Source of the DNA: Stigmatella erecta
GTDB lineage: Bacteria > Myxococcota > Myxococcia > Myxococcales > Myxococcaceae
Assembly (NCBI RefSeq): GCF_900111745.1
Contig: NZ_FOIJ01000006.1
Coordinates: 310,001 to 374,000, forward strand
Direction: 5' to 3'
Length of the DNA stretch: 64,000 nt
Made by a program: the position numbers and the translations under genes. The notes beneath the pieces were generated by a model, which made no database searches, was not told the DNA's origin, and saw only the letters and a list, made by a program, of their open reading frames with translations. This document shows, one piece after another, positions 26,377-35,085 of this stretch. Numbering within the stretch: the stretch's first letter is position 1; each line of letters begins with the position of its first letter.

Positions 26377-26396
26377 TTCCCAGGAGAGGTGACGCG

Positions 26397-27833
26397 ATGA
26401 AGGCAGCCACAGCCAAGGCGAAGCTGTACGAACAGGTGGCCGAGCGGCTCACCGGCGCCATCGCCGCGGGGACGCTGCGCCCCGGGGAGCGCCTGCCCTC
26501 CGTGCGGGAGCTCAGCACCCGGGAGCGGGTGAGCGTCTCCACCGTGCTCCAGGCCTACCTCCAGCTGGAGTCCCTGGGCATCATCGAGACGCGGCCCCAG
26601 TCGGGCCACTACGTGCGGCGCCGCGAGCGCCTGCTGCCCGCCGAGCCCCAGGTGTCCCGCCCCGCCAGCACCGCGTCCACGGTGAGCGTGAGCGCGCTGG
26701 TGGCCCGCCTGTACCGGGCCGTGAATGACACCCGCGTGGTGCCCCTGGGGGCCGCCTCCCTGGCGCCCGAGCTGCTGCCCGTGCAGCGCCTGAACCGGGA
26801 GCTGGCCCTGCTGTCGCGCGAGGAGGGCGAGGCCGCGATCAACTACGACATGCCCCCGGGCTGCCCGGACCTGCGCCGGCAGATCGCCCGCCGCGCCCTG
26901 GATTGGGGCGGGGCGCTGGGGCCCGATGCCTTCATCACCACCTGCGGGGCCTCCGAGGCCATTCACCTGAGCCTGATGGCCGTGGCGAAGACCGGGGACA
27001 CCATCGCCATCGAGTCGCCGGCCTACTACGGCGCCCTCCAGTCCATCGAGTCGCTGGGGCTCCGGGCGCTGGAGATTCCCAGCCACCCCCGCTACGGGCT
27101 GGAGCTGGAGGCGCTGCAGGCCGCGCTCGACAAGCGCCGGGTGGCCGCGGTGCTGCTGGTGCCCACCTTCAGCAACCCGCTGGGCAGCTGCATGCCCGAG
27201 GAGCACCGCCAGCGGCTCGTCGCGATGCTCGCCGAGAGGGACGTGCCGCTCATCGAGGATGACCTCTACGGGGACCTCTTCTTCGGCCCGGACCGTCCCC
27301 GCCCCTGCAAGGCCTTCGACACGGAGGGGCGCGTGCTGATGTGCGGCTCCTTCTCGAAGACGCTGGCGCCGGGCTACCGCGTGGGCTGGGTGGCGCCGGG
27401 CCGGTACCACGAGCGCGTGGAGCTGCTCAAGTTCGCCCAGACGGTGGCCACGCCCTCGCTGCCCCAGCTCGCCATCGCGCGCTTTCTCCAGAACGACGGC
27501 TATGACCGGCACCTGCGCGGGCTGCGGCGGCGGCTCGCCGCGCAGATGGATCAGATGCGCGAGGCCATCGCCGAGCACTTCCCCGAGGGCACCTGCGTCA
27601 CCCGGCCCACGGGCGGCTCGCTGCTCTGGGTGGAGATGCCGCGCACGGTGGACGCGCTCGCCCTGCACGCCCGGGCCCTGGAGGCGGGCATCAGCATCGC
27701 CCCCGGCCCCATCTTCTCCGCCCAGCCCCAGCGCTACTCCCACTTCATCCGCTTGAACTGCGGCAACCCCTGGTCCCCGCGCATCGAGGCCGCGGTGGCC
27801 ACGCTGGGATGCCTCGCGCGCAACCTCGCGTGA
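26397..27833 (+). CDS. MocR-type (GntR/aminotransferase) transcriptional regulator
   Basis: A 478-residue regulator with an N-terminal GntR winged helix-turn-helix (about residues 8-75, PGERLPSVRELSTRERVSVSTVLQAYLQLESLG) joined to a fold-type I aminotransferase-like domain. The PLP lysine K321 lies in GSFSKTLAPGYRVGW, and the PLP-binding NPLGSCMPEEHR and IEDDLYGDLFF segments are present. Members bind an amino acid or amine as external aldimine to change DNA binding. The start ATG at 26397 follows AGGAGAGG. The adjacent inverted repeat is the likely autoregulatory operator; the effector is unknown. Confidence 0.93.
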   Translation: MKAATAKAKLYEQVAERLTGAIAAGTLRPGERLPSVRELSTRERVSVSTVLQAYLQLESLGIIETRPQSGHYVRRRERLLPAEPQVSRPASTASTVSVSALVARLYRAVNDTRVVPLGAASLAPELLPVQRLNRELALLSREEGEAAINYDMPPGCPDLRRQIARRALDWGGALGPDAFITTCGASEAIHLSLMAVAKTGDTIAIESPAYYGALQSIESLGLRALEIPSHPRYGLELEALQAALDKRRVAAVLLVPTFSNPLGSCMPEEHRQRLVAMLAERDVPLIEDDLYGDLFFGPDRPRPCKAFDTEGRVLMCGSFSKTLAPGYRVGWVAPGRYHERVELLKFAQTVATPSLPQLAIARFLQNDGYDRHLRGLRRRLAAQMDQMREAIAEHFPEGTCVTRPTGGSLLWVEMPRTVDALALHARALEAGISIAPGPIFSAQPQRYSHFIRLNCGNPWSPRIEAAVATLGCLARNLA

Positions 27834-27853
27834 GCCCTCCCAGCGCCCAGCAC

Positions 27854-27875
27854 GGCCCCGTTACTTCGCGGGGCC
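27854..27875. terminator. Hairpin between convergent MocR and MCE genes
   Basis: The 7-bp arms GGCCCCG and CGGGGCC flank an eight-base loop that carries the reverse-strand TAA stop of the MCE gene. It is a plausible bidirectional terminator without a T tract. Confidence 0.45.
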
Positions 27876-29045
27876 CGAGCCGCCGATGCCCGTCTGGGGC
27901 GGCTCCTGGGAGACCTTCTTCACCTGGCCCACCTGGTCCAGCTCCTCGCGGTTGTTCACCGTGAAGCGCACCAGCGCGCGCAGCACCCGGTTGCGCTTCA
28001 CGTTGCCCAGCACCGTGCGCAGGTCCTCGTAGATGGTGGGGTCGGCGATGAGCCCGCCCACCGTGCCCTCGCCGCTGGCCACCGTGGAGGTGATCTTCTT
28101 CAGGTCCGCCGCGGCGCTGCCCAGGTCGGCGAACATGCCCCGCGCATCGCCGTACACCAGCTGGTGCACCGCGCCGTTCGGGCTGTTCTTCGCATCCTCG
28201 ATGAGGCCCGCGAGCTGGCCCGCCGCGGCGCCCAGCTCGTTGAGCGCCTGCGCGCCCTGCTTGTCGTAGATGAGCGCGTGCGCCATGCCCTCGCCGTGGC
28301 GGACCTCGCCCAGCAGGGCCTCCACGTGGCTCACGGCCTTGTCCACCCGCTGCGCCGTCTGCGAGGCGTTGGCCACCATGGCGCGCACCTGCTTGCCCGC
28401 CTCCTTGTCGTAGATGAGCGCGTGGAGCACGCCGTCGCCCTGCTCCACCTCCTGCAGCAGGTTGCGGAGGCTGTGCACCGTGCCGGCCACGTCCTTGGCG
28501 AGCTGCGGGTCGGAGTACGCCTCCACCGCCACGCGCAGCGAGCGGCTGATGGCCATGGAGTCATCCATGATCTGCCCCGCGGCGCGCATCAGCGTGTTCA
28601 GGTCCCCGCTGGGCACCGTGGGCAGCTCGCTGTTGGCGGCCATGACGGGCTGCTCGGGGTTGCCCAGGGTGATGTCCACCGCCTTCTCGCCGAGCACGCC
28701 CAGGCTCGACAGCCGGACCACGGAGTCCGCGCGCACGCGGTCCGCGAACTTCTTGGCGACCTGGAGGCTCACCTGGATGCGGTGGTTCTTCGCGTTCGCG
28801 CCCGGCGCGAAGGCGATGCCCGTCACGCGGCCCACCTCGAGCCCGCCGAGCCACACCGGAGACTCCTCACTCAACCCTTCCACGTTCGAGAAGTATGAGT
28901 GGAACTGCACCTGATCTTCGAAGAGCCGCGTTTCCTTGCCGATGAAGAGGACCACCACCCCGGCCAGCACCAGCCCCACGGTGACAAAGATGCCCGCCCG
29001 CCAGGCAAACCGCCGCTCCCGATCCGTCGATGTAAACAGACTCAT
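27861..29045 (-). CDS. MlaD/MCE-family lipid transport substrate-binding protein
   Basis: A 394-residue MCE-domain protein, the periplasmic part of an Mla-type ABC lipid transporter. Residues about 11-33 form one membrane anchor (AGIFVTVGLVLAGVVVLFIG), and the MCE domain follows at about 40-120 with SYFSNVEGLSEESPVWLGGLEVGRV. The rest is a long helical region with two near-repeats containing HALIYDK, which probably forms a coiled-coil or needle extension. Its ATG overlaps the stop of the ATPase gene by four bases (ATGA), indicating translational coupling. The likely role is phospholipid traffic between inner and outer membranes. Confidence 0.92.
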   Translation of the reverse strand: MSLFTSTDRERRFAWRAGIFVTVGLVLAGVVVLFIGKETRLFEDQVQFHSYFSNVEGLSEESPVWLGGLEVGRVTGIAFAPGANAKNHRIQVSLQVAKKFADRVRADSVVRLSSLGVLGEKAVDITLGNPEQPVMAANSELPTVPSGDLNTLMRAAGQIMDDSMAISRSLRVAVEAYSDPQLAKDVAGTVHSLRNLLQEVEQGDGVLHALIYDKEAGKQVRAMVANASQTAQRVDKAVSHVEALLGEVRHGEGMAHALIYDKQGAQALNELGAAAGQLAGLIEDAKNSPNGAVHQLVYGDARGMFADLGSAAADLKKITSTVASGEGTVGGLIADPTIYEDLRTVLGNVKRNRVLRALVRFTVNNREELDQVGQVKKVSQEPPQTGIGGSGPAK

Positions 29046-29860
29046 GACGCCACCTTCCCTATCCCCAACTCCGTCCGCCGCGCTTCCATGAACGCCCGCA
29101 CCTGAGGCACCGTCGAGTGACGGATCTCCTCGGGCGAGCCCACCTGCACGATGCGCCGGTCCGCCAGCATGGCCAGGCGGTCCGCCACCTCGAAGGCACT
29201 CAACATGTCGTGCGTGACGACAATGGAGGTGCACCCCAGGCGCTGCTTCATCGAGTTAATCATCGTGTTGATGTTCTGCGTGGTCACCGGATCCAAACCC
29301 GTGGTGGGCTCGTCCCACAGGATGACCTCCGGGTCCGTGGCGATGGCGCGCGCCAGCCCCACGCGCTTGCGCATGCCACCGGACATGTCCGAGGGCATCA
29401 TCGCTTCGGTCCCCGGCAGATCCACCCACGACAGCTTCTCCGCCACGCGGCGGGCAATCTCCTCCTGCGGCATCTCCGGGAAGTGCTCGCGCAGGGGGTA
29501 GGCCACGTTCTCGCCCACCGTGAGCGAGTCGAACAGCGCCGCGCCCTGGAACACCATGGCCACGTGCTTGCGCACGGCCCGGAAGTCCTCCTCGTCGAAG
29601 TCCGTCAGGTCCTGGCCCTGGAAGTGGATGCGCCCCGCGTCCGGGTACAAGAGGCCAATGAGGCACTTGAGCAGCACGCTCTTGCCCGTGCCCGAGCCAC
29701 CCATCACCACCAACGTCTCCCCGGCGTACACCGACAGGTCCAGGTCGTCGTACACGCGCTTCGGGCCGAAGGTCTTCTTCAGGTGCTCGAACCGGATGAG
29801 CTCTTCCCCCGGGGTGGGCTGGCGGAAGTTCAGACGCGAGGAGTCGTTGGGCGAGGACAT
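29042..29860 (-). CDS. MlaF-like ABC transporter ATPase
   Basis: A 272-residue ATPase of the Mla/MCE lipid transporter group. The Walker A motif GGSGTGKS is at 54-61, the Q-loop lies in VAMVFQGAALFDSLTV, the signature is MSGGMRKRVGLARA, and Walker B with D-loop is VILWDEPTTGLDP. The ATG at 29860 lies 4 bases after the permease stop, and the stop overlaps the MCE gene start. It would energise the MlaE permease encoded just upstream. Confidence 0.95.
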   Translation of the reverse strand: MSSPNDSSRLNFRQPTPGEELIRFEHLKKTFGPKRVYDDLDLSVYAGETLVVMGGSGTGKSVLLKCLIGLLYPDAGRIHFQGQDLTDFDEEDFRAVRKHVAMVFQGAALFDSLTVGENVAYPLREHFPEMPQEEIARRVAEKLSWVDLPGTEAMMPSDMSGGMRKRVGLARAIATDPEVILWDEPTTGLDPVTTQNINTMINSMKQRLGCTSIVVTHDMLSAFEVADRLAMLADRRIVQVGSPEEIRHSTVPQVRAFMEARRTELGIGKVAS

Positions 29861-29864
29861 GACG

Positions 29865-30692
29865 CTAGAAGTAGAGGGTAATCTTGGTGATGAAGAAGTC
29901 CGCCAGACACACGGACACGGAGGTGATGGCCACCGTCTGCGTGGTGGCGCGGCCCACGCCCTCGGTGCCACCCTCGACGGTGAGCCCCTTGAAGCAGCCC
30001 ACCAGGCCGATGATGACCCCGAAGATGGCGCCCTTGATGACGCCGGACACGAAGTCCGTCATCAGCACCGCGTCCAGCGCGCCCTGGAAGAACAGCTCGA
30101 AGGAGATGCCGTACTGCATGTTGACCACGAGCGCCCCGGCCCCCAGGCCGATGACGTCCGCCAGCACCGTGAGCGTAGGCATCACCAGCAGGCACGCAAG
30201 CACCCGGGGCACCACCAGCTTGCGCAAGGGGTCCGCGCCCAGCGCGCGGATGGCATCCACCTGCTCGGTCACCGTCATGGCGCCCAGCTCCGCGGCCATG
30301 CCTGAGCCGATGCGCGCGCCCACCGTGAGCGCGGTGAGCACCGGGGCCAGCTCCCGGAACAGCGTGAGGACGACGACGCGCCCCACGGTGTACTGCACGC
30401 CGAAGCGCGACAGGAAGAAGCCGAACTGGAGCGAGATGACCAGGCCCGCGAACGTGGAGGTCAGCAGGGCGATGGGCATGGAGCGCACGCCCAGGAACTC
30501 GGTGTGGTAGACGAGCGCGCCCCAGTCATACGGAGGGCGCACCGCGCGCGAGAAGACGCGGCCGGTCATCACCGCCATGGCCCCGAGCACCTCCAGCCGC
30601 TGGCGCACCACCGCCATCACGGAGGCGAAGATCGAGACCGGGGCGGCGGCCTGAGGCTCAGCAACGGCGGGGGCCTGCACCGAGGGGTTCAT
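29865..30692 (-). CDS. MlaE-like ABC transporter permease
   Basis: A 275-residue permease of the MlaE/YrbE family with about five to six membrane segments. The family motifs FRELAPVLTALTVGARIGSGMAAELGAM and EQVDAIRALGADPLRKLVVPR are present. It is the first recognisable transporter gene, followed by the MlaF-like and MlaD-like genes with short or overlapping junctions. In the restored frame of the upstream lipoprotein gene, its stop would overlap this ATG by four bases, so all four genes appear to be one operon. Confidence 0.95.
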   Translation of the reverse strand: MNPSVQAPAVAEPQAAAPVSIFASVMAVVRQRLEVLGAMAVMTGRVFSRAVRPPYDWGALVYHTEFLGVRSMPIALLTSTFAGLVISLQFGFFLSRFGVQYTVGRVVVLTLFRELAPVLTALTVGARIGSGMAAELGAMTVTEQVDAIRALGADPLRKLVVPRVLACLLVMPTLTVLADVIGLGAGALVVNMQYGISFELFFQGALDAVLMTDFVSGVIKGAIFGVIIGLVGCFKGLTVEGGTEGVGRATTQTVAITSVSVCLADFFITKITLYF

Positions 30693-31194
30693 CCGTTGCG
30701 CTCCGAGTGGAAGCCCGCGAGCAGGCCGTCAAAGTCCGCCATCCGTTCCTCGGCCTGGCCGGGGGGGGGATGTAGGTGAAGTCGAAGACGCAGCCATCCT
30801 TCTTGAGCACCACCATCTCCAGTTCCACGGGGACGCCGTCGAGCCGGGCCAGGTAGCGCGAGCGCAGTGCCTCGCGGCCATCCAGGTTGATGAGCTTCTG
30901 GGACTGCTCCTCGCGGTCCGTGAAGCCCATCACCAGGTGCCGGGTGAGCACGGGAAGGGGCGGGTCATCGTGGCCTTCGCAGGTGGAGTTGATGGACAGG
31001 GCGCGCCCTGTTCCCGACTCCGAGAAGGCCAGGTCATTGTCCTTGACGTAGACGCGGCGCCAGTGCTCCGGCAGCTCGCCAATGCGGTAGTCCACGTCCC
31101 GCTTGGACAGCATCGAATCTTCGAAGCTCACGCGGCGGCAGCCCGTCGAAAAGGGCAGGGCCAGCAGGGCAAGCGTTAGCAGGGTACTCTTCAT
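30658..31194 (-). CDS. Lipoprotein of the Mla operon with an apparent homopolymer frameshift
   Basis: A secreted lipoprotein with signal peptide ending in FSTGC and a start ATG at 31194 next to GGAGGA. As read it encodes 178 residues, but after FDFTYIPPP the reading switches to an unrelated Arg/Thr-rich tail that overlaps the permease gene. Just there is a run of nine G (30761-30769 on the plus strand). With one more base the frame would continue as GQAEERMADFDGLLAGFHSE and stop at 30689-30691 in a TGA overlapping the permease ATG. This suggests a one-base deletion or a sequencing slip. No domain family was recognised. Its place at the head of an Mla operon suggests an envelope role. Confidence 0.7.
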   Translation of the reverse strand: MKSTLLTLALLALPFSTGCRRVSFEDSMLSKRDVDYRIGELPEHWRRVYVKDNDLAFSESGTGRALSINSTCEGHDDPPLPVLTRHLVMGFTDREEQSQKLINLDGREALRSRYLARLDGVPVELEMVVLKKDGCVFDFTYIPPPARPRNGWRTLTACSRASTRSATDEPLGAGPRRC

Positions 31195-31428
31195 TCCTCC
31201 GTCTCCGAGGAAACGGAAGCTAGGCACGGATGGGCAAACGCCTAGTGGGTCAGGGAAGTAAAGGTGGATTGGGTTCCAGACAATTCCCCAGGAACGCCCC
31301 TGCCGCACCGCATCCAAGGGCGTCTCCTGCCCACCAGGCGAGAAGGGGCTGCCCAAGGTGGGGCACCGTGCTGCCCCGGCCCGCCATGGAGATGTTGTCC
31401 CGAGGACACCTTTGGAAGGAGATACCCC

Positions 31429-31812
31429 ATGGATGGCGGACTGGCGCTCTTGGGCCTCGGCCTGTTCCTGTTGTCGATCGCCAACCTGTATGCCCGTTCA
31501 GCGCTCGGGCTGGCCGGACTCCTCTTCGCCGTCTCCCTCGTCTCCATGGGACTGGCCTTCAGCGAGTCCCGGCGCCGGCGCGAAGCCTCCCTGGGCATGG
31601 GGGTGGTGCTGCTCGTGGGCTCCGCCGGTGCCCTCTTCCTCGGGGCCCCGGTGTGGGCGGTGATCGGCACGTTCCTCTTCGCCGTGGCCTACGGGATTCT
31701 CTGGGCGGAGTTCCGCTTCCCCGTCTTCGGCAACATCCCCCCCCAGCAGGTGCCCCACGCCCACCGGCGCTGGCGGCTGCTGCCCCGGGAGCGGCGCCTG
31801 CCCCCCCGCTGA
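31429..31812 (+). CDS. Small integral membrane protein of unknown function
   Basis: A 127-residue protein with four hydrophobic segments (about residues 2-18, 26-45, 54-72, 74-92) and a basic, Pro-rich cytoplasmic tail (HAHRRWRLLPRERRLPPR). The ribosome-binding site AAGGAG seven bases before the ATG at 31429 is excellent, which supports it as a real gene. Its last 315 bases are overlapped by the antisense 3' part of the recF frame. No function can be proposed. Confidence 0.75.
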   Translation: MDGGLALLGLGLFLLSIANLYARSALGLAGLLFAVSLVSMGLAFSESRRRREASLGMGVVLLVGSAGALFLGAPVWAVIGTFLFAVAYGILWAEFRFPVFGNIPPQQVPHAHRRWRLLPRERRLPPR

Positions 31813-32937
31813 GGGCTCGGGCGGCCGGGGGGCCACCTGCCCCCCGTGGACGTCCATCCACAGGGTGTCGGCCGCCGCGGCGGCCCGCACCAGGGAGGCA
31901 TCCGTGGTGGTGAGGAACACCTGGGCCCCGCTGGCGGCCAGGTAGCCCATGAGGTACGCGTTGCGCTCCGGGTCGAGCTCGCTCGACACATCGTCGAGCA
32001 GCAGCAGCGGCAGGAAGCCCAGCGAGGCGTGCAGGTTTTCGATCTCGGCGATCTTCCAGCCGAGCACCAGCGCGCGCTGCTGGCCCTGACTGGCGTAGGC
32101 GCGCGCGCTGCGGCCGCCCAGCGTCAGCGCCACATCGTCCACGTGCGGCCCCACCGAGGTGAAGCCCCGCTCCAGGTCCCGCCGCCTGCGCCCCGCGAGC
32201 TCTTCCAGCAGGGCCTCGGCCAGGCGGGCCTCGTCCACGTCGGCGAACTCCTGGGCCAGGTGCGCGGGGTGGTAGCCGTAGACGGCCGGGTCCACCGTGC
32301 GGCCAATGGCGGCGAAGGTGGCCTGGGCGCGGGGGGCCAGCTCGGCCATCAGCGCCCGGCGCCGCACGTAGACGCGGGCCCCGCTGCGCGCGAGCGTCGC
32401 ATCGTAGGCATCCAGGTACGCGGGGTCGGCGGCGGGCCCATCGCGCAGCAGGCGGTTGCGGTTCTTCAGCGCCCGGGCGTAGTCGCGGCTCTCCTTGAGA
32501 AAAGCGGGGAAGCGGTTGAACACCGCCCGGTCCAGGAAGGTGCGCCGCGCGTCCGGCCCGCCCTTCACCACCTCCAGGTCATCCGGGGTGAAGGCCACCA
32601 CAGCCACGCCGCCGAAGTACTCCTCCAGGCTGGAGGCCTTCTTGCCGTCCACGAAGGCCTGGCGCACGCCGCCGCCCACCTCCACGGAGATCTCCCGCTC
32701 GGCGCCCTTGAGGAGAAAGCGGCCGGAGACGCGGGCGGCCTTGGTGCCCCAGCGCACCAGTTCCGCGAGCCGGCCGGCGCGCAGCGGCTTGAGCGTGGCC
32801 AGGAAGTAGAGGGCCTCGAGCAGGTTCGTCTTGCCCTGGCCGTTCTGCCCCACGGCGATGGTGGCGTGAGGGCTGGGGGCCAGGGACACCTGGTGCAGGT
32901 TGCGGAAGTTCTGGGCTTGGAGCGCGAGCAGGCGCAC
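31498..32937 (-). CDS. recF: DNA replication and repair protein RecF, with long C-terminal extension
   Basis: RecF is an SMC-like ATPase that binds gapped DNA and helps load RecA with RecO and RecR. Walker A GQNGQGKT is at residues 30-37, the signature region is ARAYASQGQQRALVLGWKIAE, and Walker B/D-loop is LLLLDDVSSELDPERN. Normal RecF homology ends near residue 375 (about base 31810). The frame then stays open for about 100 more residues that are Gly/Glu/His-rich and antisense to a membrane-protein gene. This extension may be translated but is probably not functional. The start ATG at 32937 begins at once with the family motif ALQAQNFRNL. Confidence 0.93.
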   Translation of the reverse strand: MRLLALQAQNFRNLHQVSLAPSPHATIAVGQNGQGKTNLLEALYFLATLKPLRAGRLAELVRWGTKAARVSGRFLLKGAEREISVEVGGGVRQAFVDGKKASSLEEYFGGVAVVAFTPDDLEVVKGGPDARRTFLDRAVFNRFPAFLKESRDYARALKNRNRLLRDGPAADPAYLDAYDATLARSGARVYVRRRALMAELAPRAQATFAAIGRTVDPAVYGYHPAHLAQEFADVDEARLAEALLEELAGRRRRDLERGFTSVGPHVDDVALTLGGRSARAYASQGQQRALVLGWKIAEIENLHASLGFLPLLLLDDVSSELDPERNAYLMGYLAASGAQVFLTTTDASLVRAAAAADTLWMDVHGGQVAPRPPEPSAGGQAPLPGQQPPAPVGVGHLLGGDVAEDGEAELRPENPVGHGEEERADHRPHRGPEEEGTGGAHEQHHPHAQGGFAPAPGLAEGQSHGDEGDGEEESGQPER

Positions 32938-33027
32938 GGTGGCCGTTACCCTACCCGTCTCCCAGCGCCATGGAAGGGATATCTCCAGTAATTTCGAGAT
33001 GTTGGCTGGAGGGCAAGCGAGGAGGGC

Positions 33028-33519
33028 TCACCGGAAGGCGTCCACGATGAAAGCGGCCGCGATGGAACCCTCAAGGATGGCCATCCCCGGCTTGGACTCG
33101 GGAGACTTCCGCATCTGGTCATTGCCAAGCCGGGCCACCGCGCAGAGGGGGACCTGGTCTCCATCCACTGGGTGGGCGGCATAGTACCGGATGACCACCT
33201 GCGGGCCCGCCGTCCAAACCCGCCCATATAAGCGGGCAGGCTCTTCCAGCGTGCCAAAGCCCTCCCGCAGGACGCTCTCGATGGGTCCATCGTAGAGCGT
33301 GACCCGCCTGCTCCCGATCTGATTCGCATCGAGATCCACCAACGCACTGTCCCCGACGCGCAGCCTCAGATACCGCATGACCTCGACGGCCTTCGCGGAG
33401 CATTCCTCTGGGCCTGGAGTGCCATCCGGACGCAGCGAGACACCGCCAGCCGTGGTGCACCCTGGAGACGCGGCGAGCAGCACGGCAGAGCCAATCAGGA
33501 AGGCCTTGGGGGTGGACAT
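33028..33519 (-). CDS. Predicted lipoprotein of unknown function
   Basis: A 163-residue protein with a signal peptide ending in AASPGC and then a segment CSAKAVEVMRYLRLRVGDSALVDLDANQIG. There are no recognised domains. It lies 11 bases after the DUF2381 gene on the same strand, so the two form an operon. A hydrophobic stretch near the C terminus (AILEGSIAAAFIVDAF) is notable. GC content is lower than in the neighbouring core genes. The start is the ATG at 33519; a GTG nine bases upstream is possible. Confidence 0.65.
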   Translation of the reverse strand: MSTPKAFLIGSAVLLAASPGCTTAGGVSLRPDGTPGPEECSAKAVEVMRYLRLRVGDSALVDLDANQIGSRRVTLYDGPIESVLREGFGTLEEPARLYGRVWTAGPQVVIRYYAAHPVDGDQVPLCAVARLGNDQMRKSPESKPGMAILEGSIAAAFIVDAFR

Positions 33520-33530
33520 GAGCGGCACTT

Positions 33531-34478
33531 CTACTCGCGAATCAGGGTGTGATCGAGCGTCACCACCACCTGGAGAAGCCCATCCCCACGGAAGATCTGG
33601 AGGGCCAGATCCGCAAGCTCTCCATCCTTCGCCGCGAAGGCCTCCCTGTCCACCACGACCGCGATGGTTCCGGTCTGCCCAGGAACGATGGCGGCTCGGG
33701 TCATGCGAAGCGCGAAGGGCCGGGCCGTGACGCTGGTGAAGTCCCGCGTCAGGTAAGCACCATCGAACTTCCAGGTGTCCCCGTAATAGGTGTTCGTCAA
33801 CGTGACGACGGCCGCCGCTTTGCCCTGCCCGGAGAAGACTTCGACAACCATGTCCATGTCCTCGTTCTTCGGACGGTAGACCACCTTGCGGCGAAACGGC
33901 GTCTTCTTCACCTCGCCATTCGCGAGCAGTGTCGCGTAGGCATGATCCACTGAGTTCTCCTCCTTCTTGAACCGCTCGTTCTCCTCGCTGAGTTCACGCT
34001 CTTTCTTCAGGGAGTCGTAGAGGGACGAGAGGACCGCGTTGTAGCTGTCGTGGTTCTTGAACACGTTGACCTGATGATCGGTCCACCCCTCCCACCCTCC
34101 ATCATCCCGGGTGAAGGGGGGCTTCACGATGAACGGAATCTCCGTCCCGTCCACGAGCGTGACGAGCAGAGGAACCCACTCATCGCGGCCGAGATCCCGG
34201 AGCGGCTCGATGACCACTTTCTTGCTCCCCACGAGGAGCGGCTCGAAGCGGCCCTCCCACGCCAGCAGCTTCGTCTTCGCCGGATCGACGTCCTTCTCGA
34301 AGCGGAGGACCGTCGCCACCTGCCCGGAGACATGAACGCTGCTCGTGGGTGTGCCCGGATGATCCGAGATCTTCTCGGTCCGGATGACGGTCTTGCCGTA
34401 GGGCCCTCCAGCCAGGGCCACCGCGGAAGAGAAGAGCACGGCAAGCAGGCCAGACCGGCAGGGCAGGAAGTCACGCAT
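33531..34478 (-). CDS. DUF2381 family protein (myxobacterial TIGR02268 family)
   Basis: A 315-residue exported protein with a signal peptide (RSGLLAVLFSSAVALA). The sequence fits the DUF2381/TIGR02268 paralogous family of myxobacteria: the HVSGQVATVLRFEKDVD segment, the EPLRDLGRDEWVPLLVTLVDG core, a Lys/Glu-rich helical linker (LKKERELSEENERFKKEE) and the final FALRMTRAAIVPGQTGTIAVVVDREAF barrel region. The family's role is unknown, though members are often near serine/threonine kinases, which is not the case here. It heads an operon with the small lipoprotein at 33028-33519. Confidence 0.8.
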   Translation of the reverse strand: MRDFLPCRSGLLAVLFSSAVALAGGPYGKTVIRTEKISDHPGTPTSSVHVSGQVATVLRFEKDVDPAKTKLLAWEGRFEPLLVGSKKVVIEPLRDLGRDEWVPLLVTLVDGTEIPFIVKPPFTRDDGGWEGWTDHQVNVFKNHDSYNAVLSSLYDSLKKERELSEENERFKKEENSVDHAYATLLANGEVKKTPFRRKVVYRPKNEDMDMVVEVFSGQGKAAAVVTLTNTYYGDTWKFDGAYLTRDFTSVTARPFALRMTRAAIVPGQTGTIAVVVDREAFAAKDGELADLALQIFRGDGLLQVVVTLDHTLIRE

Positions 34479-34564
34479 GGCCACCCGACCTATCAGGATG
34501 GGGAATAGGCGCACAACCCCGGAAGCCATCGCTGTCCAGGAAACGTCTCTCCATCATTTCATTC

Positions 34565-35074
34565 ATGAACTTACAGCTCCGCGTCTTGGCTCAAGGGTTG
34601 GCGGCTGTCCTCATCGGGCTGATCGGGGGCTGTTCTTCCAGTGCTCACTCCACCGCGAGCCGTCCGCCCGAGCCGGTTTCGAAACCGCCGGCGTACCTTG
34701 CGCCACTCACCTGCTGGGACACCGTGAGTTGCTGCGTCGAGAGAAACCCCTTCACGGCAGTGGAGAGCTGCGGCGTTGACCTCACGCGGGTGGCCAGCAT
34801 TCTCAAGACGCTGGCCGAAGCCTACGCAACCTTGGAAACCTCCACGGGAACCGAGGCTGGCCCAGCCGCGGAAGACACTGCGCCCACGCAGACCGGAACG
34901 CAGGCCGAAGCAGCGGGGAAGCGCACGCCGAAGTGGAAGAAGAACTGCATCCAAAAGTACGTTGATTGCCAGGAAAAACGATTGCTCGGCCCCTGTTACG
35001 ACTGCCTCCGGCGCTGCGAGGGGCAACGCGAGTGGCCAAAACAAATGTGCCCCGAGCCACGGAAACAGAACTAA
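34565..35074 (+). CDS. SitA-like polymorphic toxin lipoprotein (candidate)
   Basis: A 169-residue lipoprotein with signal peptide ending in LIGGC. A Pro/Thr/Ala-rich linker is followed by a Cys-rich C-terminal domain (about 120-165) with CIQKYVDCQEK, GPCYDCLRRC and EGQREWPKQMC, i.e. spaced cysteines and a WP motif. This pattern resembles the C-terminal domain of myxobacterial SitA-type toxins (SitA5-like, from memory), which are delivered between kin by TraA/B outer-membrane exchange. The next gene begins 12 bases after its stop and would be the cognate immunity or accessory gene. GC is lower than in flanking core genes. Toxin function is inference. Confidence 0.55.
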   Translation: MNLQLRVLAQGLAAVLIGLIGGCSSSAHSTASRPPEPVSKPPAYLAPLTCWDTVSCCVERNPFTAVESCGVDLTRVASILKTLAEAYATLETSTGTEAGPAAEDTAPTQTGTQAEAAGKRTPKWKKNCIQKYVDCQEKRLLGPCYDCLRRCEGQREWPKQMCPEPRKQN

Positions 35075-35085
35075 AGAGCAGCCTC

